Positions 44,006 to 53,011 of a stretch of DNA of 62,602 nucleotides are shown here, piece after piece. Where the stretch lies: contig DASTSN010000115.1 of assembly GCA_035760665.1 (NCBI GenBank), positions 1 to 62,602 on the forward strand, given 5' to 3'. The notes below the pieces were generated by a model. That model had not been told where the DNA came from, made no database searches, and was given only the letters and a program-made list of their open reading frames with translations. Position 1 is the stretch's first letter. Each line of letters starts with the position of its first letter. Made by a program: the position numbers and the translations under genes. This DNA is from DASTSN01 sp035760665. Lineage in GTDB: Bacteria > Bacteroidota > Bacteroidia > Chitinophagales > Chitinophagaceae.

Positions 44006-45175
44006 ATGTTAACAAGAAAACTTCGAATGGGCATGATCGGTGGAGGGAAAGATGCTTTCATCGGCGCCATTCACCGCATTGCTGCCAATATGGATGGACA
44101 AATAGAGCTCGTTTGCGGAGCGCTGAGTATTAACCCAGCAATTGCCGTGGACTCCGGTAAATCGTTGTACCTGCCTGAAGACAGGATTTATCTTACCTAT
44201 GATGAGATGATTAGAAAAGAAGCGGCAATGCCAGCCGATAAGCGCATTGACTTTGTTACAATCGTCACGCCAAATTTTGCACACTTTGCACCGGCAATGA
44301 TGGCGCTGGAATACGGCTTCAATGTAGTAATTGAAAAGCCCATCACCTTTACACTCGACGAAGCAATACAATTAAAAAAGAAAGTGGAAGAGACGGGGCT
44401 CACACTTTGTCTTACGCATACCTATTCGGGTTATCCCATGGTCAAGCAGGCCCGGGCAATGGTGCAGGGTGGTGCCTTTGGGAAAATCAGGAAAGTATGG
44501 GTGGAATATCCGCAGGGATGGCTGAGCAAACTCACCGAACGGGAAGGCAATGCGCAGGCAGCCTGGCGCACCGACCCAAAGAAAAGCGGAAAGAGCGGTT
44601 GCATGGGCGATATCGGTACGCATGCCGCCCACCTCGCCGAATACATTACGGGGTTACAAATTACTCACCTCTGTGCCGACCTGAATGTGATGGTGGAAGG
44701 CCGCGCATTGGATGATGACGGTAACGTATTATTAAAATTTAATAATGGCGCCGCAGGCGTGCTGATGGCATCCCAGGTAGCCGCGGGTGAAGAGAATGCG
44801 TTAAAAATACGCATTTACGGGGAAAAAGGTGGCATTGAATGGGCGCAACAGGAACCTAACACCCTGCTGGTAAAATGGCTTGATCAGCCCGCACAAATAC
44901 TCAGGGCCGGCGGCAATTACGGCGACCGTTTGAGCAGCTTCGCCACACACAATTGTCGCACACCGGGTGGTCACCCCGAAGGTTACCTGGAGGCATTTGG
45001 AAATATTTACAGGAATTTTGCCCTAACCTTATCTGCTAAACTGTCCGGCAAAGAGCCCTCTAAGGAAATGCTCGATTTTCCGCAGGTAGACGAAGGTATT
45101 CGCGGCATGGCCTTTATCGATAATGTAGTAGCCTCTTCACAGTCGGATAAAAAGTGGACCGAGCATACAGTATAA
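44006..45175 (+). CDS. Gfo/Idh/MocA-family oxidoreductase (cytoplasmic)
   Basis: The protein has 389 residues. The N-terminal Rossmann motif MGMIGGGKDAFIGAIHR binds NAD(P). The sugar-site motif is VVIEKPITF with the catalytic Lys, and GDIGTHAAHLAEY is the downstream His-containing block. There is no signal peptide. Members reduce or oxidise keto-sugars, inositols and related compounds. In this locus it may reduce 3-keto-sugars to sugars after uptake. It starts the plus-strand arm, 34 bases before the isomerase at 45209. Confidence 0.9.
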   Translation: MLTRKLRMGMIGGGKDAFIGAIHRIAANMDGQIELVCGALSINPAIAVDSGKSLYLPEDRIYLTYDEMIRKEAAMPADKRIDFVTIVTPNFAHFAPAMMALEYGFNVVIEKPITFTLDEAIQLKKKVEETGLTLCLTHTYSGYPMVKQARAMVQGGAFGKIRKVWVEYPQGWLSKLTEREGNAQAAWRTDPKKSGKSGCMGDIGTHAAHLAEYITGLQITHLCADLNVMVEGRALDDDGNVLLKFNNGAAGVLMASQVAAGEENALKIRIYGEKGGIEWAQQEPNTLLVKWLDQPAQILRAGGNYGDRLSSFATHNCRTPGGHPEGYLEAFGNIYRNFALTLSAKLSGKEPSKEMLDFPQVDEGIRGMAFIDNVVASSQSDKKWTEHTV

Positions 45176-45208
45176 CCTTTCCTTACAGACTCCTATTAAT
45201 TAAATAAT

Positions 45209-46264
45209 ATGACAACTTTAAAAGGACCCGGTATTTTTTTAGCACAGTTTATGGGTGATCAACCGCCCTTCAACAACCTGAAGACGATTTGCGAATGGGC
45301 AAAGAGCCTCGGCTTCGCCGGTGTGCAGATTCCCAGCTGGGATAGCCGCTGCATCGACCTGCAAAAAGCAGCTGAGAGTAAAACCTATGCCGATGAATTG
45401 AAAGGACTGGTGAACGAATGCGGTTTGCAAATTACCGAACTCTCCACACACCTGCAGGGACAGCTTGTTGCGGTACATCCGGCATACGATACATTGTTTG
45501 ATGGTTTTGCACCAGAACAGGTTCGCAATAATCCCAAGGCCCGAACGGAGTGGGCTGTTCAGCAATTGAAATATGCAGCAAAGGCCAGCCAGCATCTGGG
45601 CTTGCATGCACATGCCACGTTTAGCGGTGCTTTGCTCTGGCCTACTGTATATCCCTGGCCACAACGCCCCGCCGGGTTGGTGGAAACAGGCTTTAAAGAG
45701 TTAGCCAGCCGCTGGATGCCCATCCTGAATGAGTTTGACCAGTGCGGCGTGGATCTCTGTTACGAAATTCACCCGGGAGAAGACCTGCACGATGGCGTTT
45801 CGTATGAACTGTTTTTAAAACATGTCAACAATCATCCGCGGGCCTGCCTGCTTTATGATCCCTCACATTTTGTACTGCAGTGTTTGGATTATCTCACTTA
45901 TATTGATTATTACCATGAGCGGATTCGCATGTTTCATGTAAAAGATGCAGAATTTAACCCAACGGGTAAGCAGGGGGTGTATGGTGGCTATCAAAGCTGG
46001 ATTGACCGTGCGGGCCGTTTTCGTTCACTGGGTGACGGCCAGGTGGATTTTAAATCCATCTTCAGCAAACTGGCTGCATATGATTACAAAGGCTGGGCCG
46101 TGATGGAATGGGAATGTTGTTTAAAACATCCCGAAGACGGTGCAAAAGAAGGAGCTGTCTTTATCCAGGATCATATCATCCGCGTAACAGAAAAAGCCTT
46201 TGATGATTTTGCAGGCACTGGCAGCGATGAAAAATTTAATCGTTCAGTTTTGGGGCTTCTGTAA
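45209..46264 (+). CDS. TIM-barrel sugar phosphate isomerase/epimerase family protein (cytoplasmic)
   Basis: The protein has 351 residues with the AP_endonuc_2/xylose-isomerase-like barrel. Metal residues appear in sequence as Glu in CYEIHPGEDLH, Asp in YDPSHF, His in FHVKDAEF and Glu in VMEWE. No signal peptide is present. It probably isomerises a keto-sugar made by the neighbouring enzymes. Distinct from the Tat-exported barrel at 41662, so the locus has one isomerase on each side of the membrane. Confidence 0.88.
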   Translation: MTTLKGPGIFLAQFMGDQPPFNNLKTICEWAKSLGFAGVQIPSWDSRCIDLQKAAESKTYADELKGLVNECGLQITELSTHLQGQLVAVHPAYDTLFDGFAPEQVRNNPKARTEWAVQQLKYAAKASQHLGLHAHATFSGALLWPTVYPWPQRPAGLVETGFKELASRWMPILNEFDQCGVDLCYEIHPGEDLHDGVSYELFLKHVNNHPRACLLYDPSHFVLQCLDYLTYIDYYHERIRMFHVKDAEFNPTGKQGVYGGYQSWIDRAGRFRSLGDGQVDFKSIFSKLAAYDYKGWAVMEWECCLKHPEDGAKEGAVFIQDHIIRVTEKAFDDFAGTGSDEKFNRSVLGLL

Positions 46265-46303
46265 TAACTTTAGGCCTCACTAATTTTTAAAATGACATTC
46301 GAT

Positions 46304-46702
46304 ATGAAAAAAATCCTGGTTCCTGCATTGACGTTAGTAGTACTGGCGGCCTGCAACAGCGGCGACAGCTCCAAAGAAGCTACAAAAGAAGAAACATCGG
46401 CTGCCACTACAGCCACAACCGACATTACCCAAAATCCCGATTACCAGAAAGGTCTTGCGATTGAAGCTTCGCAGAACTGTGCAACCTGCCATAAAATTGA
46501 TGAGAAAGTTACAGGGCCTGCTTACCAGGATATTGCTGCCAAATATGCCAGCTATCCTGATACAATTGTACAACACCTGGCCAAGAAAGTAATTGCCGGG
46601 GGCAGTGGCGTATGGGGACAGGTACCCATGATTGCACACCCGGAACTTTCGCTGGACAGCGCAGAGGCTATTGTAAAGTATATTCTTTTACTTAAAAAAT
46701 AA
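46304..46702 (+). CDS. Cytochrome c lipoprotein
   Basis: The protein has about 132 residues from the ATG at 46304; the frame starts at 46292. The lipobox LAAC lies near residue 16, then a Thr/Ala-rich linker, then a single haem-c site CATCH and a distal Met in PMIAHPELS. Monohaem class I cytochromes of this kind accept electrons from GMC dehydrogenases in the periplasm. It follows the isomerase gene by 28-40 bases and precedes the DUF1080 gene by 5 bases, and is the likely electron acceptor for the four GMC enzymes. Confidence 0.88.
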   Translation: MKKILVPALTLVVLAACNSGDSSKEATKEETSAATTATTDITQNPDYQKGLAIEASQNCATCHKIDEKVTGPAYQDIAAKYASYPDTIVQHLAKKVIAGGSGVWGQVPMIAHPELSLDSAEAIVKYILLLKK

Positions 46703-46707
46703 GTTTG

Positions 46708-47478
46708 ATGCACAAACTCTTACTGGCTGCTTCTGCAGCCGTGGTGTTGTTTGCCTGTAATAACAATACGCAATCAACAACCACAACAACCAACACAGAT
46801 TCTTCAGCGGTGACTGCTGATAATACACTTACTGAACAGGAAAAAAAAGACGGCTGGCAATTGTTGTTTGACGGCACTACCAAGGGCTGGCACAAATACG
46901 GCGACGGTGCTGTGGGCAGTGCCTGGAAAGCCGACAGTACCCTGCACCTCGATGCCAGCAAAAAAGAAAACTGGCAGTCTGGCGGCGGTGGTGATATTGT
47001 AACAGATGATGAATTCGAAAATTTTGATCTGAAATACGATTGGAAGATTGATACCGGCGGCAACAGCGGTGTCATGTTTTATGTGCACGAAGGCACCGAT
47101 TCCGTGAAGTATGCCTATGCCTGGTATACCGGTCCCGAAATGCAGGTACTGGATAATAACGGTCACCCGGATGCGAAAATACCCAAGCACCGTGCAGGTG
47201 ATTTGTATGACCTGATTTCCTGCTCGAAAGAAACCGTAAAGCCGGCGCTCGAATGGAACCATGCCGAGATTATTGCCAACAATGGTAAGCTGGATTTATT
47301 CCTGAACGGGGAAAATGTAGTCAGCACTACACTGTGGGATGATAACTGGAAAAAACTGGTTGCTGGCAGCAAGTTTAAAGATATGCCGGAGTTTGGCACC
47401 TATAAAAAAGGCCGCATCGCCTTACAGGATCATGGCTTTAATGTATGGTTCAGGAATATTAAGATTAAAAAATTGTAG
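46708..47478 (+). CDS. DUF1080 lipoprotein, putative 3-keto-glycoside hydrolase
   Basis: The protein has 256 residues. The true start is the ATG at 46708; the frame also opens with TTG at 46705. The lipobox LFAC lies at about residue 16. The body is a single DUF1080 (LamG-like jelly-roll) domain: GWQLLFDGTTKGWHKYG, GGGDIVTDDEFENFDLKYDWKI, GNSGVMFYVHE, EMQVLDNNGHPDA, and KGRIALQDHGFNVWFRNIKIK. Members of this family include 3-keto-disaccharide hydrolases that split oxidised glycosides. Its linkage to GMC, cytochrome c and isomerase genes supports that role. A bidirectional terminator follows. Confidence 0.9.
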   Translation: MHKLLLAASAAVVLFACNNNTQSTTTTTNTDSSAVTADNTLTEQEKKDGWQLLFDGTTKGWHKYGDGAVGSAWKADSTLHLDASKKENWQSGGGGDIVTDDEFENFDLKYDWKIDTGGNSGVMFYVHEGTDSVKYAYAWYTGPEMQVLDNNGHPDAKIPKHRAGDLYDLISCSKETVKPALEWNHAEIIANNGKLDLFLNGENVVSTTLWDDNWKKLVAGSKFKDMPEFGTYKKGRIALQDHGFNVWFRNIKIKKL

Positions 47479-47495
47479 CAATTTTTTTTATAAGC

Positions 47496-47533
47496 AAAAA
47501 ACGCCTGCAGAAATATCTCAGCAGGCGTTTTTA
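47496..47533. terminator. Bidirectional rho-independent terminator
   Basis: AAAAAACGCCTGC pairs with GCAGGCGTTTTT (stem 47496-47508 and 47521-47532) across a 12-base loop, between the convergent DUF1080 and Tat-exported Gfo/Idh/MocA genes. Confidence 0.8.
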
Positions 47534-47555
47534 TTTATGTATGCTATACCGGCGA

Positions 47556-48887
47556 TCAAACTTTCGGCAGCGTATACCCGTTGTGATAATGTGCCCGCAG
47601 GTATTGCTGGTTCAGGGCATCGTTGGTAAATTGTTTTTTTACAGGATCCCAGGTTACTTTTTCCTTACTGCGGTAGGCGATGTTACCCATCTGGCAAATG
47701 GTGGCAATGTGGGCGCCTGTTTGCACGGGGCAGTTCAGCGCTGCTGTTTTTCGCGACCGTACCACGCTGATAAAGTTTTCCATATGTTTATCCAGCCCGT
47801 TGTCGGTGGGCTGCCGCCGCGCCACCTGTACTTTCTTTTCACTCCGCTGTTCGGGGATCACTTCCCAGCCGCCGCGGTCAAGTTCCAGGGTGGCATTGTT
47901 CCCGATAAAGGCGATACCGTGGTCTCTTCCAAAAAGCCCGTTATCAATACCCATGGCATGGTCCCAGATCAGGTTGAAGTGGTCAAACTCGTACAGGGCG
48001 CCCATGGTATCCGGCGTTTCCTGTGCCAGCTCGGGGTAAGCAAAATCACCGCCGAGTGCCGACACTGTTTTGGGTTCCGGAGCATCCATGCCGAAAATGG
48101 CATAGTCCATCAGGTGCACCCCCCAGTCGGTCATCAGGCCGCCGGCATAATCCCAAAACCAGCGAAAGTTGAAATGAAAACGGCTGGCATTAAAGGGCCG
48201 TTTTGTAGCCGGGCCCAGCCACTGCTGGTAATCTACACCGGCCGGCGGCGCAGAATCGGGTTGTTTGATGTCTGGTTTCATCCAGCCCTGGTAGCACCAT
48301 ACTTTTACCGTGCGGATATTTCCCAGTTGCCCGGTGCGGATAAAATCCACGGCATCCCTGAAATGCTGCTGGCTGCGCTGCCATTGCCCGGCCTGCACCA
48401 CGCGGTTATATTTTTGCTGGGCAGCCACCATGGCGCGGCATTCCTCTATGGAGTTACCGACGGGTTTTTCGACATACACATCTTTACCGGTTTCGCAGGC
48501 ATGGATCATGATCAGTGCATGCCAGTGATCTGGGGTGCCAATAATGACTGCATCAATGTCTTTCCTGTCCAGGAGTTTCCGGTAGTCGCCGTAGGTGGCT
48601 ATTTTCGAAGTGTCAACATTGGCTTTTTCCAATTCTCCCATTCGTTTGTCCAGCACGTTTTTGTCCACATCACAAAGGGCTACCAGGTTCACACCGGGAA
48701 TTTTCATCGCCGCATTCGTATCGGCCCAGCCCATGCCGTTGATGCCGATAGCGCCAATATTTATTTGGTCCGAAGGGGCAATCCCGTTTTTTAAACCAGC
48801 GAAAGAAGCGTGGCCCAAATGCGGTAATACCAAGCCTCCCAGCGCCAGGCGGGAGCTGTCAGAAAGAAATGCTCGTCTTGATTTCAT
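47556..48887 (-). CDS. Tat-exported Gfo/Idh/MocA-family protein
   Basis: The protein has 443 residues from the ATG at 48887, where the Tat motif KSRRAFLSDSSRLALGG begins; the longer frame to 49004 adds a non-signal stretch and is rejected. NIGAIGINGMGWADTN is the nucleotide-binding loop, and VYVEKPVGNS carries the sugar-site Lys. The C-terminal part (WLGPATKRPFN, FRWFWDYAGGLMTDWGVHLMDYAI) is typical of the secreted planctomycete/Bacteroidota Gfo/Idh/MocA group. Export means the NAD(P) must travel bound, as in glucose-fructose oxidoreductase or GH109-type enzymes, which use it catalytically to cleave glycosides. A glycosidase or epimerase role fits the locus. Confidence 0.85.
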   Translation of the reverse strand: MKSRRAFLSDSSRLALGGLVLPHLGHASFAGLKNGIAPSDQINIGAIGINGMGWADTNAAMKIPGVNLVALCDVDKNVLDKRMGELEKANVDTSKIATYGDYRKLLDRKDIDAVIIGTPDHWHALIMIHACETGKDVYVEKPVGNSIEECRAMVAAQQKYNRVVQAGQWQRSQQHFRDAVDFIRTGQLGNIRTVKVWCYQGWMKPDIKQPDSAPPAGVDYQQWLGPATKRPFNASRFHFNFRWFWDYAGGLMTDWGVHLMDYAIFGMDAPEPKTVSALGGDFAYPELAQETPDTMGALYEFDHFNLIWDHAMGIDNGLFGRDHGIAFIGNNATLELDRGGWEVIPEQRSEKKVQVARRQPTDNGLDKHMENFISVVRSRKTAALNCPVQTGAHIATICQMGNIAYRSKEKVTWDPVKKQFTNDALNQQYLRAHYHNGYTLPKV

Positions 48888-49006
48888 GAAAAAATAGTTT
48901 AGATGAAGCAATCGTATCCTAAGATAAGAAAAAGGAAGCTCATCCCCCGGGTCATCGTTTCTGAAAAATATTTTTTTTATTTTTCTATGAACCAAAACCT
49001 TCAAAC

Positions 49007-49429
49007 ATGAATACAGCTATTTTCTCACAGATCAACTGGCTGGCTGTTCTTGCTGCCGGCCTGGCTTATTTTGTACTGGGTGCCCTGTGGTATTCAAAAG
49101 TGCTGTTTGGTACAAAATGGGGCCAGCTGCATGCTGTGAACATGCAGGATCCCAATGCCAAAAAGGGGTTAGGGGGGATGATGTTGATGTCTTTTCTGCT
49201 CATGATTCTTACAGCTATCGGTCTCGCCTTGCTGGTAGTGCGGATGAATTTAACGCTGCTGCAATCCGGAATAAAAATTGGGCTGATCACCGGGCTTTGT
49301 TTTGGCGCCGCTTCGGTCAGTATTTCGTTTTTGTACCTGCGTAAACCGTCGGCTTTGTTTATCATCGACGGTGGTTACCAGTTAATCGGGAATATCCTGG
49401 CGGGCATTATTTTGGTGTTATGGCGATAA
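49007..49429 (+). CDS. DUF1761 family membrane protein
   Basis: The protein has 140 residues with four predicted transmembrane helices. The start INWLAVLAAGLAYFVLGALWYSKVLFG is the DUF1761 signature. Function of the family is unknown. It is divergent from the Tat-exported oxidoreductase gene, with about 120 bases between the preferred starts, and convergent with pyk, from which a symmetric terminator separates it. Confidence 0.8.
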   Translation: MNTAIFSQINWLAVLAAGLAYFVLGALWYSKVLFGTKWGQLHAVNMQDPNAKKGLGGMMLMSFLLMILTAIGLALLVVRMNLTLLQSGIKIGLITGLCFGAASVSISFLYLRKPSALFIIDGGYQLIGNILAGIILVLWR

Positions 49430-49433
49430 AATG

Positions 49434-49464
49434 AAAAAGGCCGGTACAATATACCGGCCTTTTC
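49434..49464. terminator. Bidirectional rho-independent terminator
   Basis: AAAAGGCCGGTA pairs perfectly with TACCGGCCTTTT (49435-49446 and 49452-49463) around a 5-base loop, between the convergent DUF1761 and pyk genes. Confidence 0.85.
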
Positions 49465-49484
49465 ATAATAACTTGTACGATAGC

Positions 49485-50978
49485 TTACTCCAGCTTAATG
49501 ATTTTTAAAACGTTGGTGGGCAGGTGCAGGTGCACGGGGGTACTGCCGGTACTAACGATGACATCGCCCGATTTGGCAAAGCCTCTTTCTTTCAGAATGT
49601 TTATCTGGTCCTGGAAAATATCGTCGAGACTTTCTTCTTCGTCGTAATAAAATGCCCGGACACCCCAGCTAAGGCTGAGCTGGTTGACCAGTGATTTTAC
49701 TTTGGTAAATACATACAGGGGCGATTTGGGCCGGTAGCTGCTGAGCATAAAACCGGTGTAGCCACTTTGCGTCATACCCACAAGGGCCTGGGCTTCGGTA
49801 TCCTGCGCTAATTTGCAGGCGTTGTAACAAATGGCGTCGCTAAGGAACGAGGGCGACTTGGGCTGGGGCTTCAGGTCTTCCTCGCGGTTATAGCGGTACT
49901 CTGTATTTTCCACTTCGATAATGATCTTGCGCATGGTTTCCACCACCAGGGCCGGATGCTTACCGGTGGCGGTTTCGGCACTCAGCATCACAGCATCGGC
50001 ACCTTCCAGCACGGCGTTGGCCACATCGGTGATTTCGCTGCGGTTGGGTTTCACCCGGTCAATCATGCTTTCCATCATCTGCGTGGCCACAATCACGGGC
50101 TTGGCGCGGTGAATACATTTGCGAATAATATCCCGCTGCGCCATCGGCACTTTTTCCACGGGCAGCTCCACGCCCAGGTCGCCACGGGCCACCATTACCG
50201 CATCCGATTCCACCACGATGTTGCGCAGGTCGCGCAGGGCTGATGGCATTTCGATTTTGGCAATCACCTTACTGGTGCTTTTTTTATTGGCCAGTCTTTT
50301 CTTCAGGTCTACAATATCTTCGGCCTTGCGCACGAAGGAGAGTGCAATCCAGTCCACCTCCTGGGTGATGATAAAATCAAGATCAGCCAGGTCTTTTTCG
50401 GTAAGGGCCGGCAGGGAAATTTCCGTATCCGGCAGGTTGACGCCTTTTTTCGGCAGCAAGGTGCCACCGTACGTTACTTTTACTTTAACCAGGTCGTCTT
50501 TGGTAATTTCCGTCACCACCACTTCCAGTTTCCCGTCATCGATCAACACCTTGTCGCCGGGTTTTACATCCTTGTGCAGGTTGGGGTAGGAGACATAGAT
50601 CTTTTCTTTTGTACCAATAACTTTTTCTTTGGAAGTAAAGGTGAGAATATCGCCGGGGTTAATTTCCAGGGCGCCGTTTTCAATTTCGCCCACCCGCAGC
50701 TTGGGGCCCTGTAGATCGGCCAGGATGCTGATGTTGTAGGGTTCTGTTTTATTGATATTGCGGATGTGCTCGATGATTTTTGCTTTGTCTTCGTGGGTGC
50801 CGTGCGAGAAATTCAGGCGGAAAACATTGACGCCGCATTTTACCAGCTCCAGCAGCTTTTCATAGGTGTCGCAGGCAGGGCCTACCGTTGCCACAATTTT
50901 TGTGCGGTGAAACGTGTGTTCAATACCCGCATTCTTATCCATTTCCTTGTGAAAGTATTTTTCTGCCCGGTTCGTCAT
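49485..50978 (-). CDS. pyk: Pyruvate kinase
   Basis: Pyruvate kinase converts phosphoenolpyruvate and ADP to pyruvate and ATP. Conserved blocks: TKIVATVGPACDTYEKL at the start, FRLNFSHGTHED, ADLQGPKLRVGE, DWIALSFVRKAED, IAKIEMPSALRDL (catalytic Lys/Glu), MVARGDLGVELP, ATQMMESMI, and EGADAVMLSAETATGKHP. The C-terminal regulatory domain is present; length 497 is normal. A second in-frame ATG at 50942 is an alternative start. It lies 33 bases after pfkA, forming a glycolytic pair read together. Confidence 0.97.
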   Translation of the reverse strand: MTNRAEKYFHKEMDKNAGIEHTFHRTKIVATVGPACDTYEKLLELVKCGVNVFRLNFSHGTHEDKAKIIEHIRNINKTEPYNISILADLQGPKLRVGEIENGALEINPGDILTFTSKEKVIGTKEKIYVSYPNLHKDVKPGDKVLIDDGKLEVVVTEITKDDLVKVKVTYGGTLLPKKGVNLPDTEISLPALTEKDLADLDFIITQEVDWIALSFVRKAEDIVDLKKRLANKKSTSKVIAKIEMPSALRDLRNIVVESDAVMVARGDLGVELPVEKVPMAQRDIIRKCIHRAKPVIVATQMMESMIDRVKPNRSEITDVANAVLEGADAVMLSAETATGKHPALVVETMRKIIIEVENTEYRYNREEDLKPQPKSPSFLSDAICYNACKLAQDTEAQALVGMTQSGYTGFMLSSYRPKSPLYVFTKVKSLVNQLSLSWGVRAFYYDEEESLDDIFQDQINILKERGFAKSGDVIVSTGSTPVHLHLPTNVLKIIKLE

Positions 50979-51011
50979 AATCGTGTTGGTTATCCTGTTG
51001 TTAGTAAATAA

Positions 51012-51995
51012 TCAGCTGGCAAGAATTTTTACAATTTTAATCCATTCATCACTGATTTTGGTGGTGGCTTTTACGGCATTTTCCAGCGGTATATAATGCA
51101 TCTTGTTGTTCAGGATGCCCACAAATACATTGTGGCGGCCTTCCAGCAGGCATTCCACGGCATGGTAGCCCATGCGGCTGGCAATCAGCCTGTCCAGGCA
51201 GGAGGGGGAGCCGCCCCGCTGAATATGTCCCAGTATCGCCACACGTGTTTCCACGTTGGGTAATTTTTCTTTTACGTGGCGTGCCACTTCTTCGGCTCCG
51301 CCAAACTCATCACCTTCGGCCACCACGATCATGTTCACCAGTTTTTTCCGGCGTTCTTTTTCCTGCAGGCTTCTTACCACATGATCAATATCGGTTTTGC
51401 GTTCGGGTATCAGTATGTGTTCGGCGCCGGTGGCAATACCACTGTGCAGGGCTATGTAACCTGCATCGCGGCCCATCACTTCAATAATGAATAAGCGATC
51501 GTGCGCATCGGCGGTATCGCGTATTTTATCAATGGCCTGCACGGCGGTGTTCACCGCTGTATCAAAACCAATGGTGAAGTCGGTGCCGGCAATATCTTTA
51601 TCAATGGTACCGGCCAGCCCGATGCAGGGAATATCAAACTCCTTGCTCAGCTTGCCTGCGCCGCGGAATGAGCCGTCGCCACCAATGATCACCAGCCCGT
51701 TAATGCCTCTTTTCTTTAATGTCTGGTATGCTTTTTTGCGGCCTTCGTATTCATAAAATTCTTTGCAGCGGGCCGTTTTTAAAATGGTGCCGCCGCGCTG
51801 GATAATATTGGCTACGGAGCGGCTCTCCATCTGGTACAGGTCGTCTTCGATAAGACCCTGGTAGCCACGCATAATGCCGTATACCTCCAGGCCATAATAC
51901 AAACCGGTGCGTACCACCGCCCGGATGGCGGCATTCATGCCCGGCGAATCTCCACCCGAGGTTAATACGCCAATTTTTGTCACTTTCTTTTCCAT
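51012..51995 (-). CDS. pfkA: 6-phosphofructokinase
   Basis: This ATP-dependent phosphofructokinase phosphorylates fructose 6-phosphate. LTSGGDSPGMNAAIRAVVR (ATP loop), IGGDGSFRGAGKL, GLAGTIDKDIAGTD with the catalytic Asp, EVMGRDAGYIAL and LGHIQRGGSPSCLDR are the standard blocks. The Gly-Gly-Asp-Gly pattern fits an ATP- rather than PPi-dependent enzyme. Length 327 is normal. Located upstream of pyk on the same strand. Two TAnnTTTG elements lie upstream on the minus strand (52086-52093 and 52125-52132). Confidence 0.97.
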   Translation of the reverse strand: MEKKVTKIGVLTSGGDSPGMNAAIRAVVRTGLYYGLEVYGIMRGYQGLIEDDLYQMESRSVANIIQRGGTILKTARCKEFYEYEGRKKAYQTLKKRGINGLVIIGGDGSFRGAGKLSKEFDIPCIGLAGTIDKDIAGTDFTIGFDTAVNTAVQAIDKIRDTADAHDRLFIIEVMGRDAGYIALHSGIATGAEHILIPERKTDIDHVVRSLQEKERRKKLVNMIVVAEGDEFGGAEEVARHVKEKLPNVETRVAILGHIQRGGSPSCLDRLIASRMGYHAVECLLEGRHNVFVGILNNKMHYIPLENAVKATTKISDEWIKIVKILAS

Positions 51996-52324
51996 TAATT
52001 AAAACAAACGTCGATTTTATTTAATAAATCCTTTTGAAGGCCTGCAATCGTTAAAAAATTTTTATCCAATCTTTAAAAAAGCCACCAAAAATAAGGTTTT
52101 GTTTTGATTGTGTTTAAGAAAGGACAAACCTACGGAAACATCTATCACGAATGGCTGTTAGTTTTGTGCCGCCACCCAAGCTTTTCTTTTTACAAACCCA
52201 TTCTTTTTTTTGTGCCGGCTGCACAGCCGGACAGGTAGTGGGAATGATGCTCGGCAACCTAATGCCGCCTTGTGCAAGATTATTCCGTATTTTCAGCGCC
52301 ATATAATATAAGATTATCTGCTTT
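51996..52324. promoter_or_regulatory. Divergent promoter region of pfkA-pyk and the DsrE gene
   Basis: About 330 AT-rich bases without a gene I can support. On the minus strand TATTTTTG (52086-52093) and TAGGTTTG (52125-52132) match the -7 consensus and would give pfkA a leader of roughly 80-120 bases. Good -33 elements are not obvious. The short open frame at 52114-52302 lacks any coding sign. Confidence 0.4.
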
Positions 52325-53011
52325 ATGAAAAAACAAGTTGTTCTTTTCCTGTTTGTCCTTGCTGTGTCTTTGATAGTTCATGGCCAGCAAAGCCCGCTGG
52401 ACAGCCTGCAGGCTGTAAAAACCAGGCTGCTCCGCACGGCCACAGCTGCCGATTCGGTGCGCATCGAAAACCTGTTTGTACAAAAACAAAAAATGCTGAA
52501 ACAACGGGATAAACTGCAATACCCGCTGATCAATGCCGGCCCTTCCAGCGGCGTGCTGCCGGTAAAAGGCATAGACGAAGTGCCCAGCCCCCGGCGCCTG
52601 TACAAATTACTGTTTGAACTTACCTACAGCAACCCCGCCCCGATGGCAGACGAAGTGAATGCGGGCCTGCTGGAAATTACACGCATTATCAACCTGCACG
52701 TGGCGGCCGGCATACCGGTGCAGCACATCAGGCCCGTGATTGTGGTGCATGCCAAAGCCCTGCACAGCCTGGGTAACGATGCCGCCTACCAGCAGCATTT
52801 TAACAGCCCCAACCCCAATAGCGCCCTGGTACAAGAACTGGAGCAAAAAGCCGGCGCCCGCTTTATTGTATGCGGGCAGGCCCTGCAGTTCCTGGGTTAC
52901 CGCAAAGAGCAGCTGCTGCCCGGTGTAAAGCTGGCGCTGACGGCACAGGTGGTTTTGGCCGACTACCAGCTGCAGGGCTATGTGCATTATGCGATTGGCG
53001 AATCTGATTAA
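52325..53011 (+). CDS. Secreted DsrE-family protein
   Basis: The protein has 228 residues. A signal peptide ends VHGQ near residue 21. After a helical segment, residues about 75-225 form a DsrE/DsrF-like domain (RLYKLLFELTYSNPAPMADEVNAGLLEITRIINLHVAAGIP, then PVIVVHAKALHSLGN, and RFIVCGQALQFLGYRKEQLLPGVKLALTAQVVLADYQLQGY with the conserved Cys). DsrE proteins bind or relay sulfur; a periplasmic copy could handle sulfane sulfur, but this is inference. The bases after it (53012-53195) hold a short hairpin (CTAAGC/GCTTAG near 53097-53115) and nothing else. Confidence 0.82.
   Translation: MKKQVVLFLFVLAVSLIVHGQQSPLDSLQAVKTRLLRTATAADSVRIENLFVQKQKMLKQRDKLQYPLINAGPSSGVLPVKGIDEVPSPRRLYKLLFELTYSNPAPMADEVNAGLLEITRIINLHVAAGIPVQHIRPVIVVHAKALHSLGNDAAYQQHFNSPNPNSALVQELEQKAGARFIVCGQALQFLGYRKEQLLPGVKLALTAQVVLADYQLQGYVHYAIGESD

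Noticed and set aside
47541..48794. 417-residue plus-strand ORF opposite the Tat-exported Gfo/Idh/MocA gene
   Set aside because: Antisense shadow; the minus-strand frame has clear family motifs and a Tat signal.
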